Positions 56,964 to 64,000 of a stretch of 64,000 nt of DNA are shown here, piece by piece. Source of the stretch: Yersinia rohdei ATCC 43380 (GTDB lineage: Bacteria; Pseudomonadota; Gammaproteobacteria; Enterobacterales; Enterobacteriaceae). The notes under the pieces are model-generated. The model searched no databases, had not been told where the DNA came from, and was given only the letters and a program-made list of their open reading frames with translations. The stretch lies in assembly GCF_000173775.1 (NCBI RefSeq), contig NZ_ACCD01000006.1, positions 89,240 through 153,239 on the forward strand. The letters are read 5' to 3'. Position 1 is the first letter of the stretch. Each line of letters begins with the position of its first letter. The translations under genes and the position numbers were made by a program.

Positions 56964-58607
56964 TTAACCGCAGCGGTTACATTTTGTTGCCTGAATTTGT
57001 TGGAAGAAATCATTACCTTTATCATCAACCAAAATAAAGGCCGGGAAATCTTCTACTTCAATCTTCCAGATAGCTTCCATCCCCAATTCAGGATATTCCA
57101 CACATTCCAGACTCTTAATACTGTTTTGCGCCAACACCGCAGCAGGGCCGCCGATGCTGCCCAAATAGAAGCCGCCGTGTTTGTGGCAAGCATCCGTCAC
57201 TTGCTGGCTACGATTACCTTTCGCCAACATAATCATACTGCCGCCGTGAGATTGCAGCAGATCCACATAGGAATCCATGCGCCCTGCGGTGGTTGGCCCA
57301 AGGGAGCCAGAGGCATAACCTTCCGGGGTTTTCGCTGGGCCAGCATAATAGATTGGGTGGTCTTTAATGTATTGCGGCAATCCTTCGCCATTATCCAGCC
57401 GCTCTTTTAATTTGGCATGGGCAATGTCGCGGCCAACAATAATAGTGCCACTCAATGACAGGCGGGTGGATACCGGATACTGCGACAGCTCTTTTAAAAT
57501 CTCTGGCATTGGGCGGTTAAGATTGATTTTAACCACTTTGCCCTCAGTGCTTTGGCGCAAATGCTCAGGAATATATTTGCCTGGGTTTTGCTCCAGTTGT
57601 TCCAGCCAGATGCCCTTGCGGTTAATTTTACCTTTGATATTGCGGTCGGCAGAGCAGGAAACGCCCATTCCGACGGGGCAGGATGCGCCGTGGCGTGGTA
57701 GGCGGACAACTCGCACATCATGAGCAAAATATTTGCCGCCAAATTGCGCGCCCAGCCCCAAATCTTGCGCGGCTTCCAGCAGTTCTTGTTCAAGTTGGAT
57801 ATCGCGGAAAGCTTGCCCGTGCTCATTCCCTTCAGTTGGCAGGCCATCATAATACTTGGTTGAGGCTAATTTTACCGTCTTCAGAGTGCTTTCAGCAGAG
57901 GTGCCGCCGATAACAAAGGCGATATGGTATGGCGGGCAAGCTGCAGTACCCAAGGTGCGCATTTTCTCAACCAGATAGTCTTTCAACTTGCCCGGAGACA
58001 GCAGCGCTTTGGTTTCCTGGTACAGATAAGTTTTATTCGCCGAACCGCCGCCTTTGGTGACAAACAGGAATTTGTAATCCTCACCTTCGGTGCTGTACAG
58101 GTCTATTTGTGCTGGCAGGTTAGTGCCGGTATTCACTTCTTTATACATATCCAGCGCCGCATTTTGCGAGTAGCGCAGGTTATCTTCAATAAAGGTGTTA
58201 TACACGCCGCGTGACAGAGCTTCGGCATCATTGCCGCCAGTCCAAACGCGCTGGCCTTTTTTACCCACAATAATTGCGGTGCCGGTATCCTGACAGGTTG
58301 GCAAAATTCCTTTGGCAGAAATTTCGGAATTGCGCAGGAATTGCAGGGCAACATATTTATCATTTTCGCTTGCTTCGGGATCAGACAAAATAGCGGCGAC
58401 TTGCTTTTGGTGAGCGGGGCGTAGCAAAAATGAGGCGTCGTGGAAAGCATGTTGGGCGAGGAGAGTCAGGGCTTCTGGCTCGACTTTCAGCATGTCGTGG
58501 CCTTCAAACTGTGTCACCGAGACATGATTATTACTGACAAGGTAATACTCAGTATCGTCTTCCTTAAGGGGGAAGGGATCCTGATAGTGGAACGGTTTGT
58601 TTGACAT
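56964..58607 (-). CDS. fumA: Class I fumarate hydratase (FumA/FumB type)
   Basis: This 547-residue iron-sulfur fumarase interconverts fumarate and malate. It aligns almost throughout with E. coli FumA/FumB, including [52 protein letters not shown] and the C-terminal [17 protein letters not shown]. Cysteines in PTCQD and [10 protein letters not shown] supply cluster ligands. ATG 58607 follows GAGAA. Whether it is the aerobic (FumA) or anaerobic (FumB) isozyme cannot be decided; the nearby dms operon fits anaerobic use. Confidence 0.94.
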   Translation of the reverse strand: MSNKPFHYQDPFPLKEDDTEYYLVSNNHVSVTQFEGHDMLKVEPEALTLLAQHAFHDASFLLRPAHQKQVAAILSDPEASENDKYVALQFLRNSEISAKGILPTCQDTGTAIIVGKKGQRVWTGGNDAEALSRGVYNTFIEDNLRYSQNAALDMYKEVNTGTNLPAQIDLYSTEGEDYKFLFVTKGGGSANKTYLYQETKALLSPGKLKDYLVEKMRTLGTAACPPYHIAFVIGGTSAESTLKTVKLASTKYYDGLPTEGNEHGQAFRDIQLEQELLEAAQDLGLGAQFGGKYFAHDVRVVRLPRHGASCPVGMGVSCSADRNIKGKINRKGIWLEQLEQNPGKYIPEHLRQSTEGKVVKINLNRPMPEILKELSQYPVSTRLSLSGTIIVGRDIAHAKLKERLDNGEGLPQYIKDHPIYYAGPAKTPEGYASGSLGPTTAGRMDSYVDLLQSHGGSMIMLAKGNRSQQVTDACHKHGGFYLGSIGGPAAVLAQNSIKSLECVEYPELGMEAIWKIEVEDFPAFILVDDKGNDFFQQIQATKCNRCG

Positions 58608-58851
58608 ATTTTTCTCACATTCAACATCAGTTAGCGAAAGAGTTCGATAACAGAAACAATTATTAGCAAATAAAGAGTTAGTAAAACCAAGCCTATCTAT
58701 TTTTAAACGCGATCTTACTATAGAAGGTGATAGTGAAGCGACGGCCCCACCTCCTTTATAAAAGGTGGGTCGCATTTTCCACACTTAGTGATGGCTATGG
58801 CGAGATCATGGTGGGAAACTGTATAACCCTGCCCTTAAAGCAATAGCGCCG
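58608..58851. promoter_or_regulatory. Fumarase upstream region
   Basis: About 240 bases that should hold the fumarase promoter on the minus strand. A 7-bp stem, CCCACCT / AGGTGGG (58746-58752 / 58763-58769), is visible but has no terminator tail. No other feature is supported. Confidence 0.3.
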
Positions 58852-59016
58852 TTAGCTACGATAGCGAGCAATCTCTGTTACCTGTTGCTCACCCTTATTT
58901 GAGGAATAAGTTTGCAACGCCGCAGCCAGACCTGTTTTAGCCGCTATATTTGTCATTACATATTTATTGCACCTGGCTGATGAGGTGGCAAACTCATGTT
59001 GATAATCAAAATTCAT
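58852..59016 (-). CDS. Hypothetical 54-residue protein
   Basis: A minus-strand frame from ATG 59016 to TAA 58852 encodes a 54-residue polypeptide (begins MNFDYQHEFATSSARCNKYV, ends VTEIARYRS). It is richer in GC than the AT-rich DNA around it. There is no ribosome site and I recognise no family. It could be a small gene, a fragment of a lost gene, or chance. Confidence 0.25.
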   Translation of the reverse strand: MNFDYQHEFATSSARCNKYVMTNIAAKTGLAAALQTYSSNKGEQQVTEIARYRS

Positions 59017-59153
59017 CCACGATAATTATTTTTTTCATATTAATTCTCTTATGTTTTTCTGTTATTGATTATTTTATTAATCCCCCAGGTAGATAAAATA
59101 ATGGCGATAATAATAACAGCCACTATGCTGTCTAAGGGGTTTTTATTCTATTA

Positions 59154-59598
59154 TCAAAAGACTGTAGAGGTAATACGAATACAGAAAGCAATAATAATAC
59201 TAAGGATGCGTGGAGTAGTTGTAGTCGCCTTGTTGTATTCTGAATGAGGTGAATCGGAATTAAGTGACCAATAATCACGAGAAACAAAAAGGGATATGAC
59301 AGTTCCCAAGACACTGAGCACAACGCAGATGATACCTAAAAGACGTGCATCTAACTTTGTCGTTGTCACACCACTGTTCTTGATTAAAGAGTTAAATAAC
59401 ATGACGATTACCCCAGCACTTAACTCTAGTAAATTGGTTTTATTATTATTTTTATCTACAAATTGGGGCTATAACAATTATCGCTGGGCCATAAGCCACT
59501 GAAGCTATCCCCTGCATGGCGGGCTTAAGATAACGAAGTGAGATAATAATCCCCCAACTGAGCAATGGCGCAATATTAGCCAGAAATAGTAACGCCAT
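59154..59598 (-). pseudogene. Frameshifted small membrane-protein gene
   Basis: From ATG 59598 on the minus strand a hydrophobic frame runs MALLFLANIAPLLSWGIII ... YGPAIIVIAP, then stops at TAG-A-TAA. Shifting by one base at an A-rich run near 59455 gives a continuation, LLELSAGVIVMLFNSLI ... LLGIICVVLSVLGTVISLF, ending at 59154. Joined, the two halves would form one protein of about 145 residues with three to four membrane segments. I read it as a broken gene; two unrelated short frames is the alternative. No family is recognised. Confidence 0.45.
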
Positions 59599-59603
59599 AT
59601 TTT

Positions 59604-60041
59604 ATTTTGCTTTATTAATAACAGTGCGCCCACTGTTGGACATGCTGATAATAAGAAGTATTCTTGTAGAAGAGATAAAACAAGTAAATATAATTACCGC
59701 TGGGTTTATTGCTGTCCGTCATAAATGAGGCCCTAGCGCTGTATAATTTAATTAATAACGAGAATGGTTATCCGTCACAAATTTATTAACAAATAGTGAG
59801 GAATAGCCTGATTTTCGTTGCTTTATTGATGCCAAACAAATCCCGTGCTACCCAAAAGAGGTAGGTTAGCGATGGCGGGACGGTTTATTTATTATCCTAA
59901 TTATAAAATGTGCAGTAACGAGGCCACAGGCCCTCACTAAGTACCCTTCCTCCCGCTGAATGACTCAATTTTTTGAATAAATCGGATTTCATCCATTACG
60001 GATGTTCTCCATTTTCTGGAATGCAACCAAGTGGGAATCTT
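59604..60041 (+). promoter_or_regulatory. dmsA promoter region with FNR-like site
   Basis: TTGAT-GCCA-AACAA at 59826-59839 matches the FNR consensus TTGAT-N4-ATCAA at 9 of 10 positions, 202 bases before the dmsA ATG. A weak -10-like TAGGTT at 59862-59867 is at suitable distance for FNR activation near -41.5. This fits the known anaerobic control of dmsABC. The rest of the interval is AT-rich and shows no gene. Confidence 0.6.
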
Positions 60042-62486
60042 ATGAAAGAGACCAACGAATCCCGATTGTTAACTGCAGAAGTGACTCGCCGAAAGCTGGT
60101 TCAGACAACTTTGGTCGGCGGCCTTGCAGTGGCAACCGGCGCATTTTCACTGCCGTTCTCTCGTGCAGCTCAGGCTGTCCAATCAGCAATCAACCCAGCC
60201 AACGATGGCAAAGTTATTTGGAGCGCGTGCACCGTTAACTGCGGTAGCCGCTGCCCATTGCGGATGCATGTGGTTGATGGCGAAATTAAGTATGTCGAAA
60301 CTGACAACACTGGTGATGATGATTTTGATGGTTTGCATCAGGTGCGCGCCTGTTTGCGTGGCCGCTCAATGCGCCGCCGGGTCTATAACCCTGACCGTTT
60401 AAAATATCCAATGAAACGGGTTGGCGCGCGCGGCGAAGGCAAGTTCAAACGTATCTCGTGGGAAGAGGCTTTTGACACTATCGCCGCCAGCATGCAACAC
60501 ATCATCAAAGAATATGGTAACGAAGCTATTTATCTGAACTATGGCACGGGCACCTTGGGCGGCACCATGACCCGCTCTTGGCCACCGGGTTCCACATTAT
60601 TGGCCAGATTGATGAATTGCTGCGGCGGTTACCTTAATCATTATGGTGATTACAGCACCGCGCAGATTGCGGCGGGCTTGAATTACACCTATGGCGGCTG
60701 GGCCGACGGCAATAGTCCTTCAGATATTGAAAACAGTAAATTGGTGGTGCTGTTTGGTAATAACCCCGGCGAAACCCGAATGAGTGGCGGCGGTGTAACT
60801 TATTATCTAGAACAGGCGCGGGAGAAATCCAATGCCAAGATGATTGTAATTGACCCCCGTTATACAGACACGGCCGCAGGTCGTGAAGATGAATGGATCC
60901 CACTGCGCCCAGGAACAGATGCCGCACTGGCCTCGGCGCTGGCTTATGTGATGATCACTGAGAATCTGGTGGATCAGCCCTTCCTCGATAAATATTGTGT
61001 CGGATATGACGAGAAAACGCTGCCAGAGGGTGCGCCGAAAAATGGCCATTATAAAGCCTATATTTTAGGCGAGGGCGCAGATAAAACCGCCAAGACACCT
61101 CAATGGGCAGAAGCTATTACCGGTATTCCAGCGGCAAAAATCATTAAGTTGGGCCGTGAGATTGGCTCGGTAAAACCGGCTTATATTGCCCAAGGTTGGG
61201 GGCCGCAGCGCCACGCCAATGGTGAAAATACCAGCCGTGCCATCGCCATGCTGGCAATTCTGACCGGCAACGTGGGTATCAATGGCGGTAACTCAGGTGC
61301 CCGCGAAGGCTCTTACGGATTGCCGTTTGTGCGGATGCCGACCTTGGAAAACCCGGTTAAAACCAGTATTTCAATGTTTATGTGGACGGATGCCATTGAG
61401 CGCGGCCCAGAAATGACGGCCACCCGTGATGGGGTGCGTGGTAAAGATAAGCTGGATGTACCAATCAAATTTATTTGGAACTACGCCAGTAACTGCCTGA
61501 TAAATCAGCATGCTGAAATCAACCGCACCCATGACATTCTGCAAGATGACAAGAAATGCGAAATGATTGTGGTCATTGATAACCACATGACGTCATCGGC
61601 CAAATACGCCGATATTGTCTTGCCAGACTGCACCGCCTCTGAGCAGATGGATTTCTGTCTGGATGCTTCCAGCGGCAACATGGCCTATGTGATTTTTGCC
61701 GATCAAGTGATTAAACCTCGTTTTGAATGCAAAAATATCTATGAAATGACCACCGAGCTGGCAAAACGCATGGGAGTCGAGCAGCAATTCACCGAAGGAC
61801 GAACTCAGGAAGGCTGGTTGCGCCATCTTTATCAGCAATCACAGCAGGCCATTCCGGAATTGCCTTCATTCGAGGAATTCCGCGAACAAGGTATCTTTAA
61901 AAAACGCGATCCGGCGGGGCACCATGTTGCTTATAAAGACTTCCGTGCTGATCCCGTGGCGAATCCATTAAGCACCCCATCAGGTAAAATTGAGATTTAT
62001 TCTGCTGAGCTGGCGAACATTGCGGCCACGTGGGAGTTACAACCGGACGATGTTATTGATCCGCTGCCAGTTTATGCCGCTGGCTTTGAGAGTTTTGATG
62101 ACCCTCTTAACCAGAAATACCCGCTGCAACTGACAGGATTCCATTACAAAGCCAGGACTCACTCCACTTACGGCAACGTCGATGTATTGAAGGCCTCTTG
62201 CCGTCAGGAAATGTGGATTAACCCGATAGATGCCGGGCAACGCGGGATTAAAAATGGCGATATGGTGCGGATATTCAATGGCCGTGGCGAGGTTCAGATT
62301 AACGCTAAAGTCACTCCGCGCATGATGCCGGGAGTGGTCGCACTGGGTGAAGGCGCGTGGTACAGCCCGGATGAGAAACGTATCGACCGGGCGGGCAGCA
62401 TTAACGTATTGACCACTCAGCGCCCCTCTCCGTTGGCGAAAGGGAATCCATCCCATACCAACCTCGTTCAAGTAACCAAGGCATAA
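60042..62486 (+). CDS. dmsA: DMSO reductase subunit A (molybdopterin catalytic subunit)
   Basis: This 814-residue protein has exactly the length of E. coli DmsA and aligns throughout. The twin-arginine signal TRRKLVQTTLVGG leads to a [4Fe-4S] motif (SACTVNCGSRCPLR ... RACLRGRS), then the molybdo-bis(MGD) domains with TYGGWADGNSPSDIENSK and NNPGETRMSGGG. It reduces DMSO or other S- and N-oxides at the membrane as terminal oxidase in anaerobic respiration. ATG 60042 is preferred over an earlier in-frame start at 59973 because it puts the Tat motif near the N-terminus. Confidence 0.96.
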   Translation: MKETNESRLLTAEVTRRKLVQTTLVGGLAVATGAFSLPFSRAAQAVQSAINPANDGKVIWSACTVNCGSRCPLRMHVVDGEIKYVETDNTGDDDFDGLHQVRACLRGRSMRRRVYNPDRLKYPMKRVGARGEGKFKRISWEEAFDTIAASMQHIIKEYGNEAIYLNYGTGTLGGTMTRSWPPGSTLLARLMNCCGGYLNHYGDYSTAQIAAGLNYTYGGWADGNSPSDIENSKLVVLFGNNPGETRMSGGGVTYYLEQAREKSNAKMIVIDPRYTDTAAGREDEWIPLRPGTDAALASALAYVMITENLVDQPFLDKYCVGYDEKTLPEGAPKNGHYKAYILGEGADKTAKTPQWAEAITGIPAAKIIKLGREIGSVKPAYIAQGWGPQRHANGENTSRAIAMLAILTGNVGINGGNSGAREGSYGLPFVRMPTLENPVKTSISMFMWTDAIERGPEMTATRDGVRGKDKLDVPIKFIWNYASNCLINQHAEINRTHDILQDDKKCEMIVVIDNHMTSSAKYADIVLPDCTASEQMDFCLDASSGNMAYVIFADQVIKPRFECKNIYEMTTELAKRMGVEQQFTEGRTQEGWLRHLYQQSQQAIPELPSFEEFREQGIFKKRDPAGHHVAYKDFRADPVANPLSTPSGKIEIYSAELANIAATWELQPDDVIDPLPVYAAGFESFDDPLNQKYPLQLTGFHYKARTHSTYGNVDVLKASCRQEMWINPIDAGQRGIKNGDMVRIFNGRGEVQINAKVTPRMMPGVVALGEGAWYSPDEKRIDRAGSINVLTTQRPSPLAKGNPSHTNLVQVTKA

Positions 62487-62494
62487 GGAGCTAA

Positions 62495-63112
62495 ATGATG
62501 ACGCAATATGGTTTTTACATCGACTCCAGCCGTTGCACGGGTTGCAAAACTTGCGAACTGGCTTGCAAGGATTTCAAAAACTTATCAACGGATGTCAGCT
62601 TCCGGCGTATCTACGAATATGCTGGTGGGGATTGGCAGCAGGATAATGGTGCATGGCACCAGAATGTGTTTGCTTACTATCTGTCTATCGCCTGCAACCA
62701 CTGTAGCGACCCGGCTTGTACCAAAGTGTGCCCGACAGGTGCAATGCATAAACGAGACGACGGTTTTGTCGTGGTGAACGAGGATATTTGTATTGGTTGC
62801 CGCTACTGCCATATGGCTTGCCCATACGGAGCGCCGCAATATGATGCCGAAAAAGGGCATATGACCAAGTGTGATGGCTGTTATGAGCGCGTCGCTGCGG
62901 GCAAAAAACCAATTTGTGTCGAGTCCTGCCCACTGCGGGCGCTGGATCTGGCCCCTATTGATGAACTGCGTGCAAAATATGGCGACTTAGCTGAGATTGC
63001 GCCATTACCCGCGGCGCACTTCACACTACCTAATATTGTCTTGAAACCTAACGCCAACAGCCGCCCGGTCAGAGATACCACCGGTCATCTGGCAAATCCG
63101 GAGGAGGTATAA
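62495..63112 (+). CDS. dmsB: DMSO reductase subunit B (iron-sulfur electron transfer)
   Basis: This 205-residue ferredoxin-like subunit has four cysteine clusters: CTGCKTCELAC, CNHCSDPACTKVC, CIGCRYCHMAC and CDGCYERVAAGKKPICVESC, for four [4Fe-4S] centres. It passes electrons from DmsC to DmsA. AAGGAG precedes ATG 62495. It lies 8 bases after dmsA and 1 base before dmsC. Confidence 0.96.
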   Translation: MMTQYGFYIDSSRCTGCKTCELACKDFKNLSTDVSFRRIYEYAGGDWQQDNGAWHQNVFAYYLSIACNHCSDPACTKVCPTGAMHKRDDGFVVVNEDICIGCRYCHMACPYGAPQYDAEKGHMTKCDGCYERVAAGKKPICVESCPLRALDLAPIDELRAKYGDLAEIAPLPAAHFTLPNIVLKPNANSRPVRDTTGHLANPEEV

Positions 63113-63113
63113 C

Positions 63114-63989
63114 ATGGGCATGGGATGGCATGAATGGCCACTAATGGTCTTTACAGTGCTGGGGCAGACTGTGGTCGGGGGCTTTATTGTCCTGGGGTTG
63201 GCACTGATATTTGGCGGTTTGAACCCAGGGCAGCAACAGCGGATTCACCGCAGTATGTTTGCCTTATGGGTATTGATGGCGCTGGCTTTTATCGCCTCGA
63301 CCTTGCATTTAGGTTCGCCACTCAGGGCATTCAACTCATTAAATCGGGTTGGAGAGTCCGCTCTGAGTAACGAGATAGCCGCCGGTTCGCTGTTCTTTGC
63401 CGTGGCAGGTTTTTACTGGTTATTAGCGGTATTGGGCAAAATGCCTGCGATACTGGGTAAAATCTGGCTGGTAGTGGCAATGGTCTTGGGCGCGACATTT
63501 GTCTATGCCATGTGTGTGGTTTACTCCATTAATACCGTACCAACCTGGGATAATCTTTACACCCCACTGGGCTTCACCTTAACGGTCTTTATCGGCGGGC
63601 CAATGCTGGGTTATCTGCTGCTACAATTGGCTGATATTAATATGGATAATGCCAATGGCCGCATGATGCTGCAACTGCCGATGATCAGTGTCTTGGCGCT
63701 GATAATCAGTATTGCCAGTGTCATTATGCAGGCCGCCAGTCTGGCGACTATCTATAGCTCAGTACAGCAAGCCTCAGCACTGATCCCCGATTACGGCACG
63801 CTAATGGTATGGCGACTGGTTCTACTCGTCTTAGGCCTTGGCTGCTGGATTTGCCCATTAATTCGGGGGCGCAAACCAATGACGCTGGTGATGATCTTTG
63901 CCATGTTATTGATTATTGTCGGTGAGTTGATTGGTCGCGGGGTGTTTTATGGGTTGCATATGACGGTCGGGATGGCTGTCGGCGGATAA
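63114..63989 (+). CDS. dmsC: DMSO reductase subunit C (membrane anchor)
   Basis: This 291-residue protein has eight predicted membrane helices, and the start MGMGWHEWPLMVFTVLGQT with HLGSPLRAFNSLNR is typical of DmsC. It anchors DmsAB and oxidises menaquinol. GGAGGT lies just upstream of ATG 63114. The gene ends 11 bases before the window edge. Confidence 0.95.
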   Translation: MGMGWHEWPLMVFTVLGQTVVGGFIVLGLALIFGGLNPGQQQRIHRSMFALWVLMALAFIASTLHLGSPLRAFNSLNRVGESALSNEIAAGSLFFAVAGFYWLLAVLGKMPAILGKIWLVVAMVLGATFVYAMCVVYSINTVPTWDNLYTPLGFTLTVFIGGPMLGYLLLQLADINMDNANGRMMLQLPMISVLALIISIASVIMQAASLATIYSSVQQASALIPDYGTLMVWRLVLLVLGLGCWICPLIRGRKPMTLVMIFAMLLIIVGELIGRGVFYGLHMTVGMAVGG

Positions 63990-64000
63990 GTGCTCAGTAG

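Noticed and set aside
58746..58769. Terminator upstream of the fumarase gene
   Set aside because: The 7-bp stem has no T-run on either strand and no gene ends next to it.

Overview
The window looks like chromosomal DNA of a Yersinia species, probably one of the enterocolitica-like or environmental species rather than Y. pestis. The evidence is the housekeeping order iap / cysG-cysD-cysN-cysC-ygbE / ftsB-ispD-ispF-truD-surE-pcm-nlpD-rpoS / mutS, protein sequences close to those I remember from Yersinia, and 127-bp ERIC-family repeats. The species assignment is inference. No tRNA, rRNA, CRISPR array, prophage or insertion sequence was seen.

Region 1 (1-17,809) is core genome: the 3' part of this window's iap on the minus strand (cut by the window edge), the sulfate-activation operon with its own siroheme synthase, YgbE, a polar amino-acid ABC importer on the minus strand, then cell division (FtsB), isoprenoid synthesis (IspD, IspF), tRNA pseudouridylation (TruD), the stationary-phase cluster surE-pcm-nlpD-rpoS, and convergent mutS.

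Region 2 (about 18,000-26,710) is an eight-gene chaperone/usher fimbrial operon with the mrp/pmf-type order (major subunit, second subunit, usher, chaperone, three minor subunits, tip adhesin). A PapI/FaeA-like regulator is divergent from it across 0.9 kb of AT-rich DNA that contains a cluster of Dam GATC sites.

Region 3 (26,792-38,853) is the most unusual part. A 62-residue double-glycine-leader peptide with a Thr/Ser-rich four-cysteine core is followed by a co-directional, tightly packed run: a DsbA-like thiol oxidoreductase, an LpxL-like acyltransferase, a C39-peptidase ABC exporter, MacA-like and MacB-like efflux proteins, an outer-membrane factor, and a mini fatty-acid synthase set (ketosynthase, MaoC-like dehydratase, acyl carrier protein, ketoreductase). 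The composition suggests a peptide that is leader-cleaved, disulfide-bonded and exported, with a dedicated acyl chain made next to it. The acyl link to the peptide is inference.

Region 4 (38,854-52,494) holds accessory metabolism: a PheC-like periplasmic cyclohexadienyl dehydratase, an AIDA-type autotransporter, the D-serine genes dsdC / dsdX-dsdA, and a seven-gene amino-acid or ureide cassette (binding protein, two permeases, ATPase, M20 amidohydrolase, DUF1989 protein, XRE-cupin regulator) preceded by two palindromes.

Region 5 (52,685-56,867) has a low-GC gene for an EspL/ShET2-family cysteine-protease effector with a Cys-His-Asp triad, then a stand-alone second elongation factor G divergent from a small ArsR-type regulator. 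Region 6 (56,930-64,000) is anaerobic metabolism: a class I fumarase, a degraded AT-rich interval containing a frameshifted membrane-protein gene, and dmsABC for DMSO reductase behind an FNR-like site.
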